This document shows positions 1 to 7,368 of a stretch of DNA of 64,000 nucleotides, in pieces (position 1 is the stretch's first letter; the number at the start of each line of letters is the position of its first letter). The notes beneath the pieces were generated by a model that was not told the DNA's origin, ran no database searches, and saw only the letters and a program-made list of their open reading frames with translations. The stretch comes from Gammaproteobacteria bacterium (GTDB lineage: Bacteria; Pseudomonadota; Gammaproteobacteria; JAJFKO01), in contig JAJFKO010000043.1 of the NCBI GenBank assembly GCA_021773175.1, positions 62,001 through 126,000 of the forward strand, written 5' to 3'. The position numbers were made by a program, and so were the translations under genes.

Positions 1-507
1 GTCTTCAACTGTGCTAGTAAGCACTTTTGGTAGCGCGGTTGCTAATTGATTAATGGCTTCTAACTCTTGTGTTAATTCATCAACCATTTCTTTATTTTGA
101 CCAATAACGATAGGTAATTCTTTGGCAATGTCTTCAAAGCTGATTTTGTCGCTGAATAGAAGTTGATCGGCATTGTCGATTTCTTTAGAAAGCATTTGGT
201 AGACTCGACGTGCTTCAACAGGATCATTAGTTAAGCAATAATTAACGCACTCATCTTCAAACTTAGCGATATCGTCATTGAGTTCTTCGAGGTCTTTCAT
301 GAGTTTTTCGCGCTTTTCAGCTTGCGCTTCTGCCTGTTCTTCTTGTTGGCGGAAATAGTTTTCTATATTGATACGAGCTTGTTCGGGCGATTCACTAATT
401 TGGATGGAAACGTCAGGATAGGTTTCGTCATAGACCGCACGCGCAAGAGCAGCTTGTTGCATGTGGTCAATGTGTGTGTTTTCAACCGATGTTGTTTCTG
501 TAACCAT
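1..507 (-). CDS. Hypothetical Glu-rich coiled-coil protein, C-terminus outside window
   Basis: An open frame runs from an ATG at 507 (reverse strand) to the window edge without a stop, giving 169 residues of a longer protein. A good ribosome site (GAGGAA, about 7 nt upstream) supports the start. The protein is very rich in Glu, Gln, Asp and Ala, has no signal peptide or membrane segment, and residues about 50-90 (EEQAEAQAEKREKL and following) look like a long amphipathic helix or coiled coil. No known domain is recognised. It is divergent from the cytidine deaminase gene, separated by roughly 300 bp. It could be a structural or secreted helical protein, but nothing visible assigns a function. 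Confidence 0.75.
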   Translation of the reverse strand, partial: MVTETTSVENTHIDHMQQAALARAVYDETYPDVSIQISESPEQARINIENYFRQQEEQAEAQAEKREKLMKDLEELNDDIAKFEDECVNYCLTNDPVEARRVYQMLSKEIDNADQLLFSDKISFEDIAKELPIVIGQNKEMVDELTQELEAINQLATALPKVLTSTVED

Positions 508-803
508 CACCTTGTTCCTCATTAAATTTCAATGATAATAACTACTTAGCGGGATAAACCCTACCATGAATATTTAGTCATTACCACGCCAACTTATAGG
601 CTTTCTGGTTTCTGCCAGTTATTATACACCTATTCTTAAATTATGGTAAAAAATATGTCATTAAGCAACATTGATGCCCCTCAAACTGCTGATTTCTATT
701 GTTTTTTTATTTTACACATTACTAGAAGTGTAGCCTAAATTTCCATCTCTACAAGAAAATGTTACTATTGACGCCAATTTTTTGCTGAGGAAGGATAAAT
801 ACG
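508..803. other. Divergent intergenic region
   Basis: About 300 bp of AT-rich DNA between two divergent genes, so it must carry promoters for both. I see no convincing consensus -35/-10 pair, repeat or small gene. The only clear signal is the ribosome site AGGAAGGA at 788-795, 8 nt before the cdd start. Confidence 0.5.
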
Positions 804-1199
804 ATGTTAGAAGACATGATTAAACGTGCTCGCGAAGTTCAAGCTAACGCCCATGCGCCATACTCAAGATTCCATGTCGGAGCGTGCTTACGTACAGAGG
901 ATGATCAATTGATTACTGGCTGTAATGTAGAGAATGCCGCTTATGGTTCTACCATCTGTGCTGAGGCAACGGCCATTACTCGTATGGTTGCAGCAGGTTT
1001 AACCCCAAAAATTAAAGAAATCGTGGTAACACCGTGTCCACCTTGTGGCAACTGTCGTCAGATGCTACGTGAATTCTGTGATGATGATGCGTTAATCCAT
1101 GTAGTTAATGACAATGATGAAGTCACAACATTGAAGCTTATCGATTATCTACCTAATTCATTCGTTGCTGAACACTTTGTGAAGGAGACTGCCGAATGA
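804..1199 (+). CDS. cdd: Cytidine deaminase
   Basis: Deaminates cytidine and deoxycytidine to uridine and deoxyuridine in pyrimidine salvage. At 131 residues it matches the short homotetrameric zinc form (as in Bacillus and humans). The zinc site is visible: C52-A-E54, where Glu54 is the proton shuttle, and the PPCGNCRQ motif supplying Cys81 and Cys84. The residue after CAE is Ala, where short-form enzymes usually have Arg (CAER) and the long form Gln. A strong Shine-Dalgarno lies 8 nt upstream. The stop overlaps the start of the nucleoside phosphorylase gene by 4 bp (ATGA), so the two are translationally coupled salvage enzymes. Confidence 0.96.
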   Translation: MLEDMIKRAREVQANAHAPYSRFHVGACLRTEDDQLITGCNVENAAYGSTICAEATAITRMVAAGLTPKIKEIVVTPCPPCGNCRQMLREFCDDDALIHVVNDNDEVTTLKLIDYLPNSFVAEHFVKETAE

Positions 1200-2011
1200 C
1201 TGCTGATGCCAAACTAGCTGTAGCCAAGATCCAACAATTGAAACCGGGCTTTACACCGAAAGCTGCTGTCGTATTAGGTTCAGGTTTAGCAACGCTAGCC
1301 GAAAGCTTAACGGATGCCACCGTGATTCCTTATGAAGATTTACCAGGATTTCCGCCTTGTACGGTGCTGGGACATGTTTCACAGTTATGGTTAGGTTACT
1401 TGAATGGTGTACCGGTCGCGTGTTTGCAAGGGCGCGTACATTATTACGAAGGCATTAATTACGATGCCATTAAAACCATGATCCGTACTATGAAATTATT
1501 AGGTGCAGAAACCTTATTAAGTACTAATGCGTCAGGTTCTATGCAAGTAGCGGCAGGGCCAGGTGAGTTAATGATGATTACTGATCATATTAATTTCCAA
1601 GCGGCGAATCCATTGCTAGGGCCAAATGATGAAGAATATGGCGAACGTTTTTTTCCTATGGATAATGCTTACGATAAAGGCTTACAACAATTATTGGCGA
1701 CGACGGCAGAGGAATTAAATATTGCTTTGCATAAAGGCATTTATATCGGTGTGTTAGGACCAAATTTTGAAACGCCAGCGGAAATTCGTATGTTTAAGCA
1801 ATGGGGAGCGGATGCTGTCGGAATGTCGACAGTGCCAGAAGTTTTGGTTGCCAATCATTGTGGTATGCGTGTTGCTGTGGTTGCGGCTATTTCAAACTAT
1901 GCTGCAGGTATGCAGGATGAATCCTTAAACCATGCTGAAACATTGAAGTATGCCGAGAAAGCCGTAGTGAAATTAGCAGAACTGTTTTTGCAAGCAATAC
2001 CTAAGTTATAG
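1196..2011 (+). CDS. Purine nucleoside phosphorylase (PunA/XapA family)
   Basis: Trimeric-type purine nucleoside phosphorylase of 271 residues: phosphorolysis of purine (deoxy)nucleosides to free base and (deoxy)ribose-1-phosphate. Family signatures are in order: VLGSGLA phosphate loop near residue 26, GRVHYYEG around 80, TNASGS near 110, GPNFETPAE near 188, VGMSTVPEV near 208 and the base-binding SNYAAG near 232. The overall pattern resembles E. coli XapA (xanthosine phosphorylase) as well as PunA, so exact base preference (inosine/guanosine versus xanthosine) is not settled. Starts within the cdd stop. The product sugar phosphate would feed phosphopentomutase, encoded at 23627. Confidence 0.93.
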   Translation: MTADAKLAVAKIQQLKPGFTPKAAVVLGSGLATLAESLTDATVIPYEDLPGFPPCTVLGHVSQLWLGYLNGVPVACLQGRVHYYEGINYDAIKTMIRTMKLLGAETLLSTNASGSMQVAAGPGELMMITDHINFQAANPLLGPNDEEYGERFFPMDNAYDKGLQQLLATTAEELNIALHKGIYIGVLGPNFETPAEIRMFKQWGADAVGMSTVPEVLVANHCGMRVAVVAAISNYAAGMQDESLNHAETLKYAEKAVVKLAELFLQAIPKL

Positions 2012-2065
2012 TACCTCGACTATAATTTGTTTATATTTAAAAGCTTATGGCAAGGAGCTATGCAG

Positions 2066-3775
2066 ATGGAAAAGGATTTCAATGCTGATGCGCGACAACG
2101 TCTTGATTCTTGGCAGGCAGAGCTTGCCAAGAATGTCTACGCAGATGATCAACTTTATCAACATACCCTGCAATATTACTTCGCTGAAGATTTTCCAGAT
2201 TTACATAACTTCTTATTAGAGTATGGCAACATTATCGCGAAAACTGAATGTACGGTTATGATCAATAATCAGCGCTCGCATCTACCAAACTTGGTTTCAC
2301 ACAATCCGTTAGGTGAACGTATTAATTATGTTGACCATCATCCGACTTATCTTGATATTGGCGATGCAATCTATGGCGGTAAAATTCTTGAAAACATAGC
2401 ACAACCAGGCAGGCTATTAGCTGCGACGGCTGTTTTTCATTTGGCATCACAATTAGGTGAAGCCGGACATAACTGTCCATTGGCTTGTACTGCTGGCGTG
2501 ATTCGCGTTTTTAATCGCGTTAACAATGTTCCTAATAAAGAATTTTATTTAAAGAAAATGACGACGCCATCGTTTCGTAACAATTTTACTGGCGCACAAT
2601 TCTTAACGGAGATTCAAGGTGGCTGTGATGTCGGCCAGAACGTTGTAGCAGCAAAACAAGATGAAGATGGACAATGGCGTATTCACGGTGAAAAATGGTT
2701 TTGTTCGAATGCTAATGCCGATTTATTTTTATTAAGTGCACGCGTTGATAACAGTGATTATGGCACGAAAGGCTTGAGTTTATTTTTAATTCCTGCCAGG
2801 CTTGAAAATAATGAAAGCAATAATTTTGCGATTCGACGTTTAAAAGAAAAACTCGGCACCTGTTCGATGGCAACCGGTGAAATAGAATTCCAAGGTGCAT
2901 TAGCTTATCCCATGGGAGATTTAGCTGACGGCTTTAACATCGCCATGGAAGAGGTTTTGCATATGTCGCGATTATTGAATGCGGTTTGTGTCGTGGGTAT
3001 GGTGCGCCGTGGTTATGAAATTGCATATCAATATGCAAAAGAACGTTTTGCTTTCGGCCATGAAATTATTGATTACCCTTTAGTACAAGAACATTTGGCG
3101 CGTATTCGTGCTGAGAATCTAGCCTTACAAGCCAGTATCTTCGCGGTTATTCATCGTCAGGATATGATTGATACGGGTGATTTAACGGATCCAGAAGAAA
3201 AGTTGTTACAACGCTTACTAGTTAATGGCAACAAATATTTTACGGCGCAATGGTCGGTTGAGCATCTTCATCATTGTTTGGATATTTTAGGTGGCAATGG
3301 TGTTATTGAAAGTTTCTCATCGTTACCACGATTATTGCGTGATTGTATAGTTTGTGAAAATTGGGAAGGCACGCATAATATTTTGCGTATGCAATTATTG
3401 CGTGACCTAGCTAAATTTGATTTAGGTCGTATTTATTTGCAATACATGCAAAGGGCGATACAACAATTACCGGAGCAGGCTCCGCACAAGAGTGTTTTAC
3501 AAGATCGTGTGGCAAAAGTGCAACAAAATTTACAAGAACTTAGCCAAGCGGATCAAGCCATTCAAACGTTAATGATCAAAGATATTTTTGCGGATATGAT
3601 GTTAGCCTATACGGCGTTACAATTATTGAAAGAAGGTTTGCATCAGCAGCAACACCAAGGTGAAGCTATCAAGCTGGCTGCATTAGAGTTGTTTGTGCGA
3701 TATCACTTCAGTGATGCAAATGAGCAATATGATGAGCGCTATTTATCTTTGATTAAGCAAGTTATAAATGGCTAA
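2066..3775 (+). CDS. AidB-like acyl-CoA dehydrogenase family flavoprotein
   Basis: Flavin-dependent acyl-CoA dehydrogenase-fold protein of 569 residues. AidB-type features are visible: the TEIQGGCDVGQN segment (compare TEKQGGSDVRSN in AidB), the following GEKWFCSNANAD beta-domain motif, and the C-terminal CENWEGTHNILRM region that binds FAD in the family. E. coli AidB (541 residues) is an alkylation-response protein; many homologues have no proven substrate, so a role in lipid metabolism or alkylation defence is open. The ATG at 2066 was chosen because AAGGAG at 2052-2057 lies 8 nt upstream; the ATG at 2060 is too close to it. Only 54 bp separate it from the phosphorylase stop, so it may share that transcript. 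Confidence 0.88.
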   Translation: MEKDFNADARQRLDSWQAELAKNVYADDQLYQHTLQYYFAEDFPDLHNFLLEYGNIIAKTECTVMINNQRSHLPNLVSHNPLGERINYVDHHPTYLDIGDAIYGGKILENIAQPGRLLAATAVFHLASQLGEAGHNCPLACTAGVIRVFNRVNNVPNKEFYLKKMTTPSFRNNFTGAQFLTEIQGGCDVGQNVVAAKQDEDGQWRIHGEKWFCSNANADLFLLSARVDNSDYGTKGLSLFLIPARLENNESNNFAIRRLKEKLGTCSMATGEIEFQGALAYPMGDLADGFNIAMEEVLHMSRLLNAVCVVGMVRRGYEIAYQYAKERFAFGHEIIDYPLVQEHLARIRAENLALQASIFAVIHRQDMIDTGDLTDPEEKLLQRLLVNGNKYFTAQWSVEHLHHCLDILGGNGVIESFSSLPRLLRDCIVCENWEGTHNILRMQLLRDLAKFDLGRIYLQYMQRAIQQLPEQAPHKSVLQDRVAKVQQNLQELSQADQAIQTLMIKDIFADMMLAYTALQLLKEGLHQQQHQGEAIKLAALELFVRYHFSDANEQYDERYLSLIKQVING

Positions 3776-3806
3776 AAAAGCCCGTAAAGTCGTCAAAGTC
3801 CTAAAA

Positions 3807-3887
3807 ACGTGGGAATGATCACGGAATTTCATAAAAAAACGTGGGAATGATCACGGAATTTCGTAAAAAAACGTGATGATCATCACG
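3807..3887. repeat. 32-bp tandem repeat, about 2.5 copies
   Basis: Two near-identical 32-bp units start at 3807 and 3839 (ACGTGGGAATGATCACGG, then AATTTC and an A-run, one mismatch). A third divergent unit at 3871 becomes the perfect palindrome ACGTGATGATCATCACGT. Each full unit also contains CGTG and CACG arms, so all three can form hairpins. The array looks like duplication of a terminator-type hairpin. Confidence 0.85.
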
Positions 3888-3894
3888 TTTTTTT
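3865..3894. terminator. Palindromic intrinsic terminator
   Basis: A perfect 30-bp palindrome: seven A, then CGTGATGA, then its exact complement ending in seven T. It would fold into a long hairpin with an A/U-rich base and a T run on either strand. It lies about 90 bp after the acyl-CoA dehydrogenase stop and ahead of the hydrolase gene, and should end transcription of the salvage/dehydrogenase operon. Confidence 0.75.
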
Positions 3895-4013
3895 ATGGCA
3901 ACATGCTGACTTGGTTATAAGTTACTGATAAACATAATAAAACAAATATAATAACTAACAAGAGCATTAGACACTATTTTATGCGATTGCTAGATGTGTT
4001 AAGGAGAATAAAA

Positions 4014-4877
4014 GTGCGTAAATTAACATCGTTACAGGGGAATTCACAAAAATTAGATGGGGGCGCCATGTTTGGTAATGCGCCGAAAGCATTGTGGAGT
4101 CGTTGGGTTAATGTTGATGAACAAAATCGTATTGATTTAACTTGTCGAGCGATGTTAATTCAAGAAGATAATCGCAATATTCTTTTAGAAGCAGGTATCG
4201 GTGCGTTTTTCGATCCGAAATTAAAAGAGCGCTATGGCGTGATTGAATCAGAGCATGTTTTGCTGCAATCTTTAGCGGATGTTGGTTTGCAGCATACTGA
4301 TATTGATATCGTGGTGTTATCGCATTTACATTTTGATCATGCTGGTGGTTTGCTATCGCAATGGCAAGAAAATAAAGAACCGGAATTGTTATTTTCCAAT
4401 GCACGTTATTTAGTGGGTGAGAAAGCGTGGTTTCGCGCGCAACATCCACATTATCGGGACCGTGCATCGTTTGTTCCTGTGCTGAATAAATTACTGGCGG
4501 ACTCTGGACGCATGGAAATTGTTGTTGGTGAGCACTCTGCATTATTAGGTGACGATTATCAGTTTCACTATAGTGATGGTCATACACCAGGCTTGATGCT
4601 AACGGAAGCCTCCATGCCTGAAGGCCCCGTTGTATTCGCTGGTGACTTGATTCCAGGAACACCATGGGTGCATTTACCGATTACTATGGGTTACGACCGT
4701 GCGCCAGAGTTATTAATTGATGAGAAAGAAGCGTTACTGACTAATTTATTGCAACGTAATGGACGCTTGTTTTATACCCATGATGTTGGTACCGCGATTT
4801 CTGGATTGACTCGTGATGAGAAGGGGCGATTTACTCCTGTTGATAAGTTGGCAAATATAAAAAGCTTAGAAAAATAA
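4014..4877 (+). CDS. Metallo-beta-lactamase-fold hydrolase
   Basis: MBL-fold metallohydrolase of 287 residues. The metal-binding motif HLHFDH is at residues 104-109, followed by YSDGHTPG (third metal His) and FAGD (bridging Asp), with a late His in YTHD; these suffice for a dinuclear Zn or Fe site. The substrate is unknown; such proteins include lactonases, esterases and hydrolases. I chose the GTG at 4014 because AAGGAG at 4001-4006 is 7 nt upstream; an in-frame ATG at 3981 has no ribosome site. No signal peptide, so cytoplasmic. The SDR gene follows 25 bp downstream in the same direction, suggesting a two-gene operon. Confidence 0.88.
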   Translation: MRKLTSLQGNSQKLDGGAMFGNAPKALWSRWVNVDEQNRIDLTCRAMLIQEDNRNILLEAGIGAFFDPKLKERYGVIESEHVLLQSLADVGLQHTDIDIVVLSHLHFDHAGGLLSQWQENKEPELLFSNARYLVGEKAWFRAQHPHYRDRASFVPVLNKLLADSGRMEIVVGEHSALLGDDYQFHYSDGHTPGLMLTEASMPEGPVVFAGDLIPGTPWVHLPITMGYDRAPELLIDEKEALLTNLLQRNGRLFYTHDVGTAISGLTRDEKGRFTPVDKLANIKSLEK

Positions 4878-4902
4878 ATTTTACGAAACAAAGGAACGCA
4901 GA

Positions 4903-5649
4903 ATGGCAAAGGTCATCATTATTACTGGAGCAAGTCGTGGTATAGGTGCTGCAACAGCAATATTAGCCGCAATACAAGGTTACTCAGTTGTTGTGAATTA
5001 TAAAAGCAACTCACAAGCAGCAAACAATGTTGTCGATACAATTCAAAAAAATGGCGGTCGCGCTCTAGCAATTGCTGCTGATGTTAGCCAAGAAGCAGAG
5101 GTAGAGAAACTTTTTAAAACAGCCGATAAAGAGTTAGGAGCAGTCACTGCATTAGTTAATAATGTAGGCATACTTGAAAAACAAATGCGTTTAGATGCAA
5201 TGGGTGCTGAACGAATTAATCGAATACTAACGACTAATGTTACTAGTTACTTTCTTTGTGCGCGCGAAGCAATAAAACGTATGTCTACGCGTTACAATGG
5301 CAAGGGTGGGGCGATAGTAAATGTGTCTTCTGCTGCATCAAGGTTAGGCTCTGCAAATAGTTATATTGACTACGCAGCATCAAAAGGTGCTGTAGATACA
5401 TTAACACTAGGCTTGGCACAAGAAGTTGCAGATGAAGGTGTTCGGGTTAACTGCGTAAGGCCAGGATTTATTTACACTGATATTCATGAAACCGGTGGTG
5501 AGCCTGACAGAGTTGCTCGTATCGAAAAATCATTACCGATGCAACGTGGCGGTACGCCAGAAGAAGTGGCCAATACTATTCTCTGGTTGTTATCTGATGA
5601 AGCTTCTTATGTTACCAATACATTTATTGATGTGGCGGGTGGTCGTTAA
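4903..5649 (+). CDS. SDR-family NAD(P)-dependent oxidoreductase
   Basis: Classical short-chain dehydrogenase/reductase of 248 residues. The nucleotide-binding TGASRGIG is at residues 7-14, the NNVG strand motif (usually NNAG) is near 86, the catalytic Ser lies in NVSSAAS and the YAASK Tyr/Lys pair is near residue 160. The C-terminal RPGFIYTDIH and VTNTFIDVAGGR match the FabG/YgfF group. It reduces or oxidises an unidentified carbonyl or alcohol. Start has AAAGGAACG about 6 nt upstream. Likely cotranscribed with the preceding hydrolase; its stop is only 4 bp from the convergent orphan gene. Confidence 0.9.
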   Translation: MAKVIIITGASRGIGAATAILAAIQGYSVVVNYKSNSQAANNVVDTIQKNGGRALAIAADVSQEAEVEKLFKTADKELGAVTALVNNVGILEKQMRLDAMGAERINRILTTNVTSYFLCAREAIKRMSTRYNGKGGAIVNVSSAASRLGSANSYIDYAASKGAVDTLTLGLAQEVADEGVRVNCVRPGFIYTDIHETGGEPDRVARIEKSLPMQRGGTPEEVANTILWLLSDEASYVTNTFIDVAGGR

Positions 5650-5653
5650 ATGA

Positions 5654-7033
5654 TTATTTTCTGAATTTGGTGATTTTTTTATTATAAGCCGTTACGAATC
5701 TTTGCAAATATTCTCTAACGGCTTTTCTTACGTCATCTAATGGGACATATTCATTTTTGAAATGTACGCATTTTTCTAAAACATCGACTAAATCACTATT
5801 GTCAGAAAAATATCGAGCGAGTGTGTCTTGACTGTCTGCACTAATAGCTCTTTCTGGTTTAAGTCTTTTGTTTGCCGCGCCCAAAAATCCTTGTGTTGTA
5901 TAGGCAAAAAAGAGCACATGAATTCTACTGATAGCAAGAATAGCCGCATCCACGTCACCGTAAGCTACATTTGATAAATGTGTATGGATATCTCGAGCTG
6001 CGGTGTTTGGCCATTTTGCTTGAGCGATGACATTATCAATAACATCTCTATCAGAATTTTCTTTGTTTTCAGACTTGGTAGAAGGTGATAAGCATGGATG
6101 CTGATCTAATTCATCCACGATAAGAGACGCATATTGACATAGAGGTTGTATGTGATTAGTAATTAAGGTTCTATGACTGGGGTAAGAATCGTTAAATATT
6201 TTTTCTAATATTCTATCGACACCAAAATCTTTTATAAAATCATGGCAAAAATTGAGAAAGCCAATAACAACATCATCATTAAAAAAAGCACTAACGGGAT
6301 GAGACTTATTTATGGAGGTGCTGATTCTGCATATGTCCAGATAGAACTTGGCTATACGTTTAATTATAGCGATAACCGAAGTGTCAATTCTATTGTTCAT
6401 AGCATCGGCAAGTAATTTTATATCTACGTTTAAATTTTCTATACGTTTCCCCCATGGTTCTATAGATGGACGTATTTCTGAAAAGAGTTGCCAAGTGATT
6501 CTGCCATGAGGCCAGTAGTATGGACTTAAACTTTCTTCGCTTCTTGGTTCTACGGCTCTTGGTTCTGTATAACCTGCGAAAAGAGTTATTGGTGTTTGGG
6601 ATTGAGTTCGTGCTGCTTCAGCAAGAAAAGCAGACAATGCTCTACTAGCCTGTTCTGATATTCTCTGTATATCCATGCTACCCTGTTTTCCAGCGCTTGC
6701 CTTTTTTTTAACTTCTTGATAACAAATAAGGAGCAACTGTTTTACTTCAGGAATATTTAAGTGTTTTTTTTCAGTTTCTTGTAACTGCCTACATACTTCT
6801 GGTGATATGACGAAACTATCTGTTTGCTCTTTTGGAGTTTTAGAATATAAACGACAATATAATTCGTGAAGCTGTCGAATAAAATTTCGGTATTGATATC
6901 TATAATCGTTGGCTTCTTTATCTGCTAAATAGTGAATGCTGTCTTCGAGATTTGCAATTAATTTTTCTAATGACCAACTACTGAAATTATAGAGGTCATG
7001 ATTATGTCTGTTGTTTCTTTTATAGGAGCCCAT
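5654..7033 (-). CDS. Orphan hypothetical protein, 459 residues
   Basis: Not recognised. The protein is soluble and mostly alpha-helical, rich in Arg, Gln, Asn and Ser, with no signal peptide or membrane segment. A polar basic N-terminus (residues 1-15, KRNNRHNH) is followed by helical segments and a proline- and charge-rich linker around 150-185. Trp, Tyr and Phe are well distributed, as expected of a folded protein, so this is very likely a real gene. It is divergent from the kinase-like gene at 7369 across a 335-bp AT-rich spacer, and both look accessory next to the flanking housekeeping genes. In this genomic setting it is a candidate secreted effector, which is inference only. Confidence 0.7.
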   Translation of the reverse strand: MGSYKRNNRHNHDLYNFSSWSLEKLIANLEDSIHYLADKEANDYRYQYRNFIRQLHELYCRLYSKTPKEQTDSFVISPEVCRQLQETEKKHLNIPEVKQLLLICYQEVKKKASAGKQGSMDIQRISEQASRALSAFLAEAARTQSQTPITLFAGYTEPRAVEPRSEESLSPYYWPHGRITWQLFSEIRPSIEPWGKRIENLNVDIKLLADAMNNRIDTSVIAIIKRIAKFYLDICRISTSINKSHPVSAFFNDDVVIGFLNFCHDFIKDFGVDRILEKIFNDSYPSHRTLITNHIQPLCQYASLIVDELDQHPCLSPSTKSENKENSDRDVIDNVIAQAKWPNTAARDIHTHLSNVAYGDVDAAILAISRIHVLFFAYTTQGFLGAANKRLKPERAISADSQDTLARYFSDNSDLVDVLEKCVHFKNEYVPLDDVRKAVREYLQRFVTAYNKKITKFRK

Positions 7034-7368
7034 AGTGCTGTGAACCTTTTCTAGCTGTTGCTGAACTTGCGGCTTCTGGATCTTGAGGGAACGTGTTTTT
7101 TTTCTCGGGACTATACATACGACTTAAACTTCTCTACTTCATTAAATTTATATAAAAAAATGTTCTCGTTTATAAAATGAAACAAAATCATAATAGTCAA
7201 ACATTAACAAAATATTAAGATGTGAACTCTTGATAAAAAAAGAGTGGAAGCTTAACCTTTTGTCCGAATCTTCTTGTTGACACATATATACCTCCATTAT
7301 TAAACTAAAAAACGAAAATATAACGAATACCGCATTTCTGAATTTTTAATAAGTTTAAGAGTGGCAAC
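7034..7368. other. Divergent AT-rich intergenic region
   Basis: A 335-bp spacer with many A/T runs between the orphan gene and the kinase-like gene. It holds a TTGACA box (annotated separately) but no open frame, RNA gene or long repeat that I can support. Confidence 0.5.
7277..7304 (+). promoter_or_regulatory. Possible sigma-70 promoter of the kinase-like gene
   Basis: A consensus TTGACA (7277-7282) is followed after 16 nt by ATTAAA (7299-7304), or after 15 nt by TATTAA. The -10 element is weak, so this is a candidate. It would leave a leader of about 55 nt before the ATG at 7369. Confidence 0.4.

Noticed and set aside
4108-4665. Minus-strand 185-codon frame inside the metallo-hydrolase gene
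   Set aside because: Antisense shadow of a gene with clear zinc motifs; the translation is His/Gln-rich and matches nothing.
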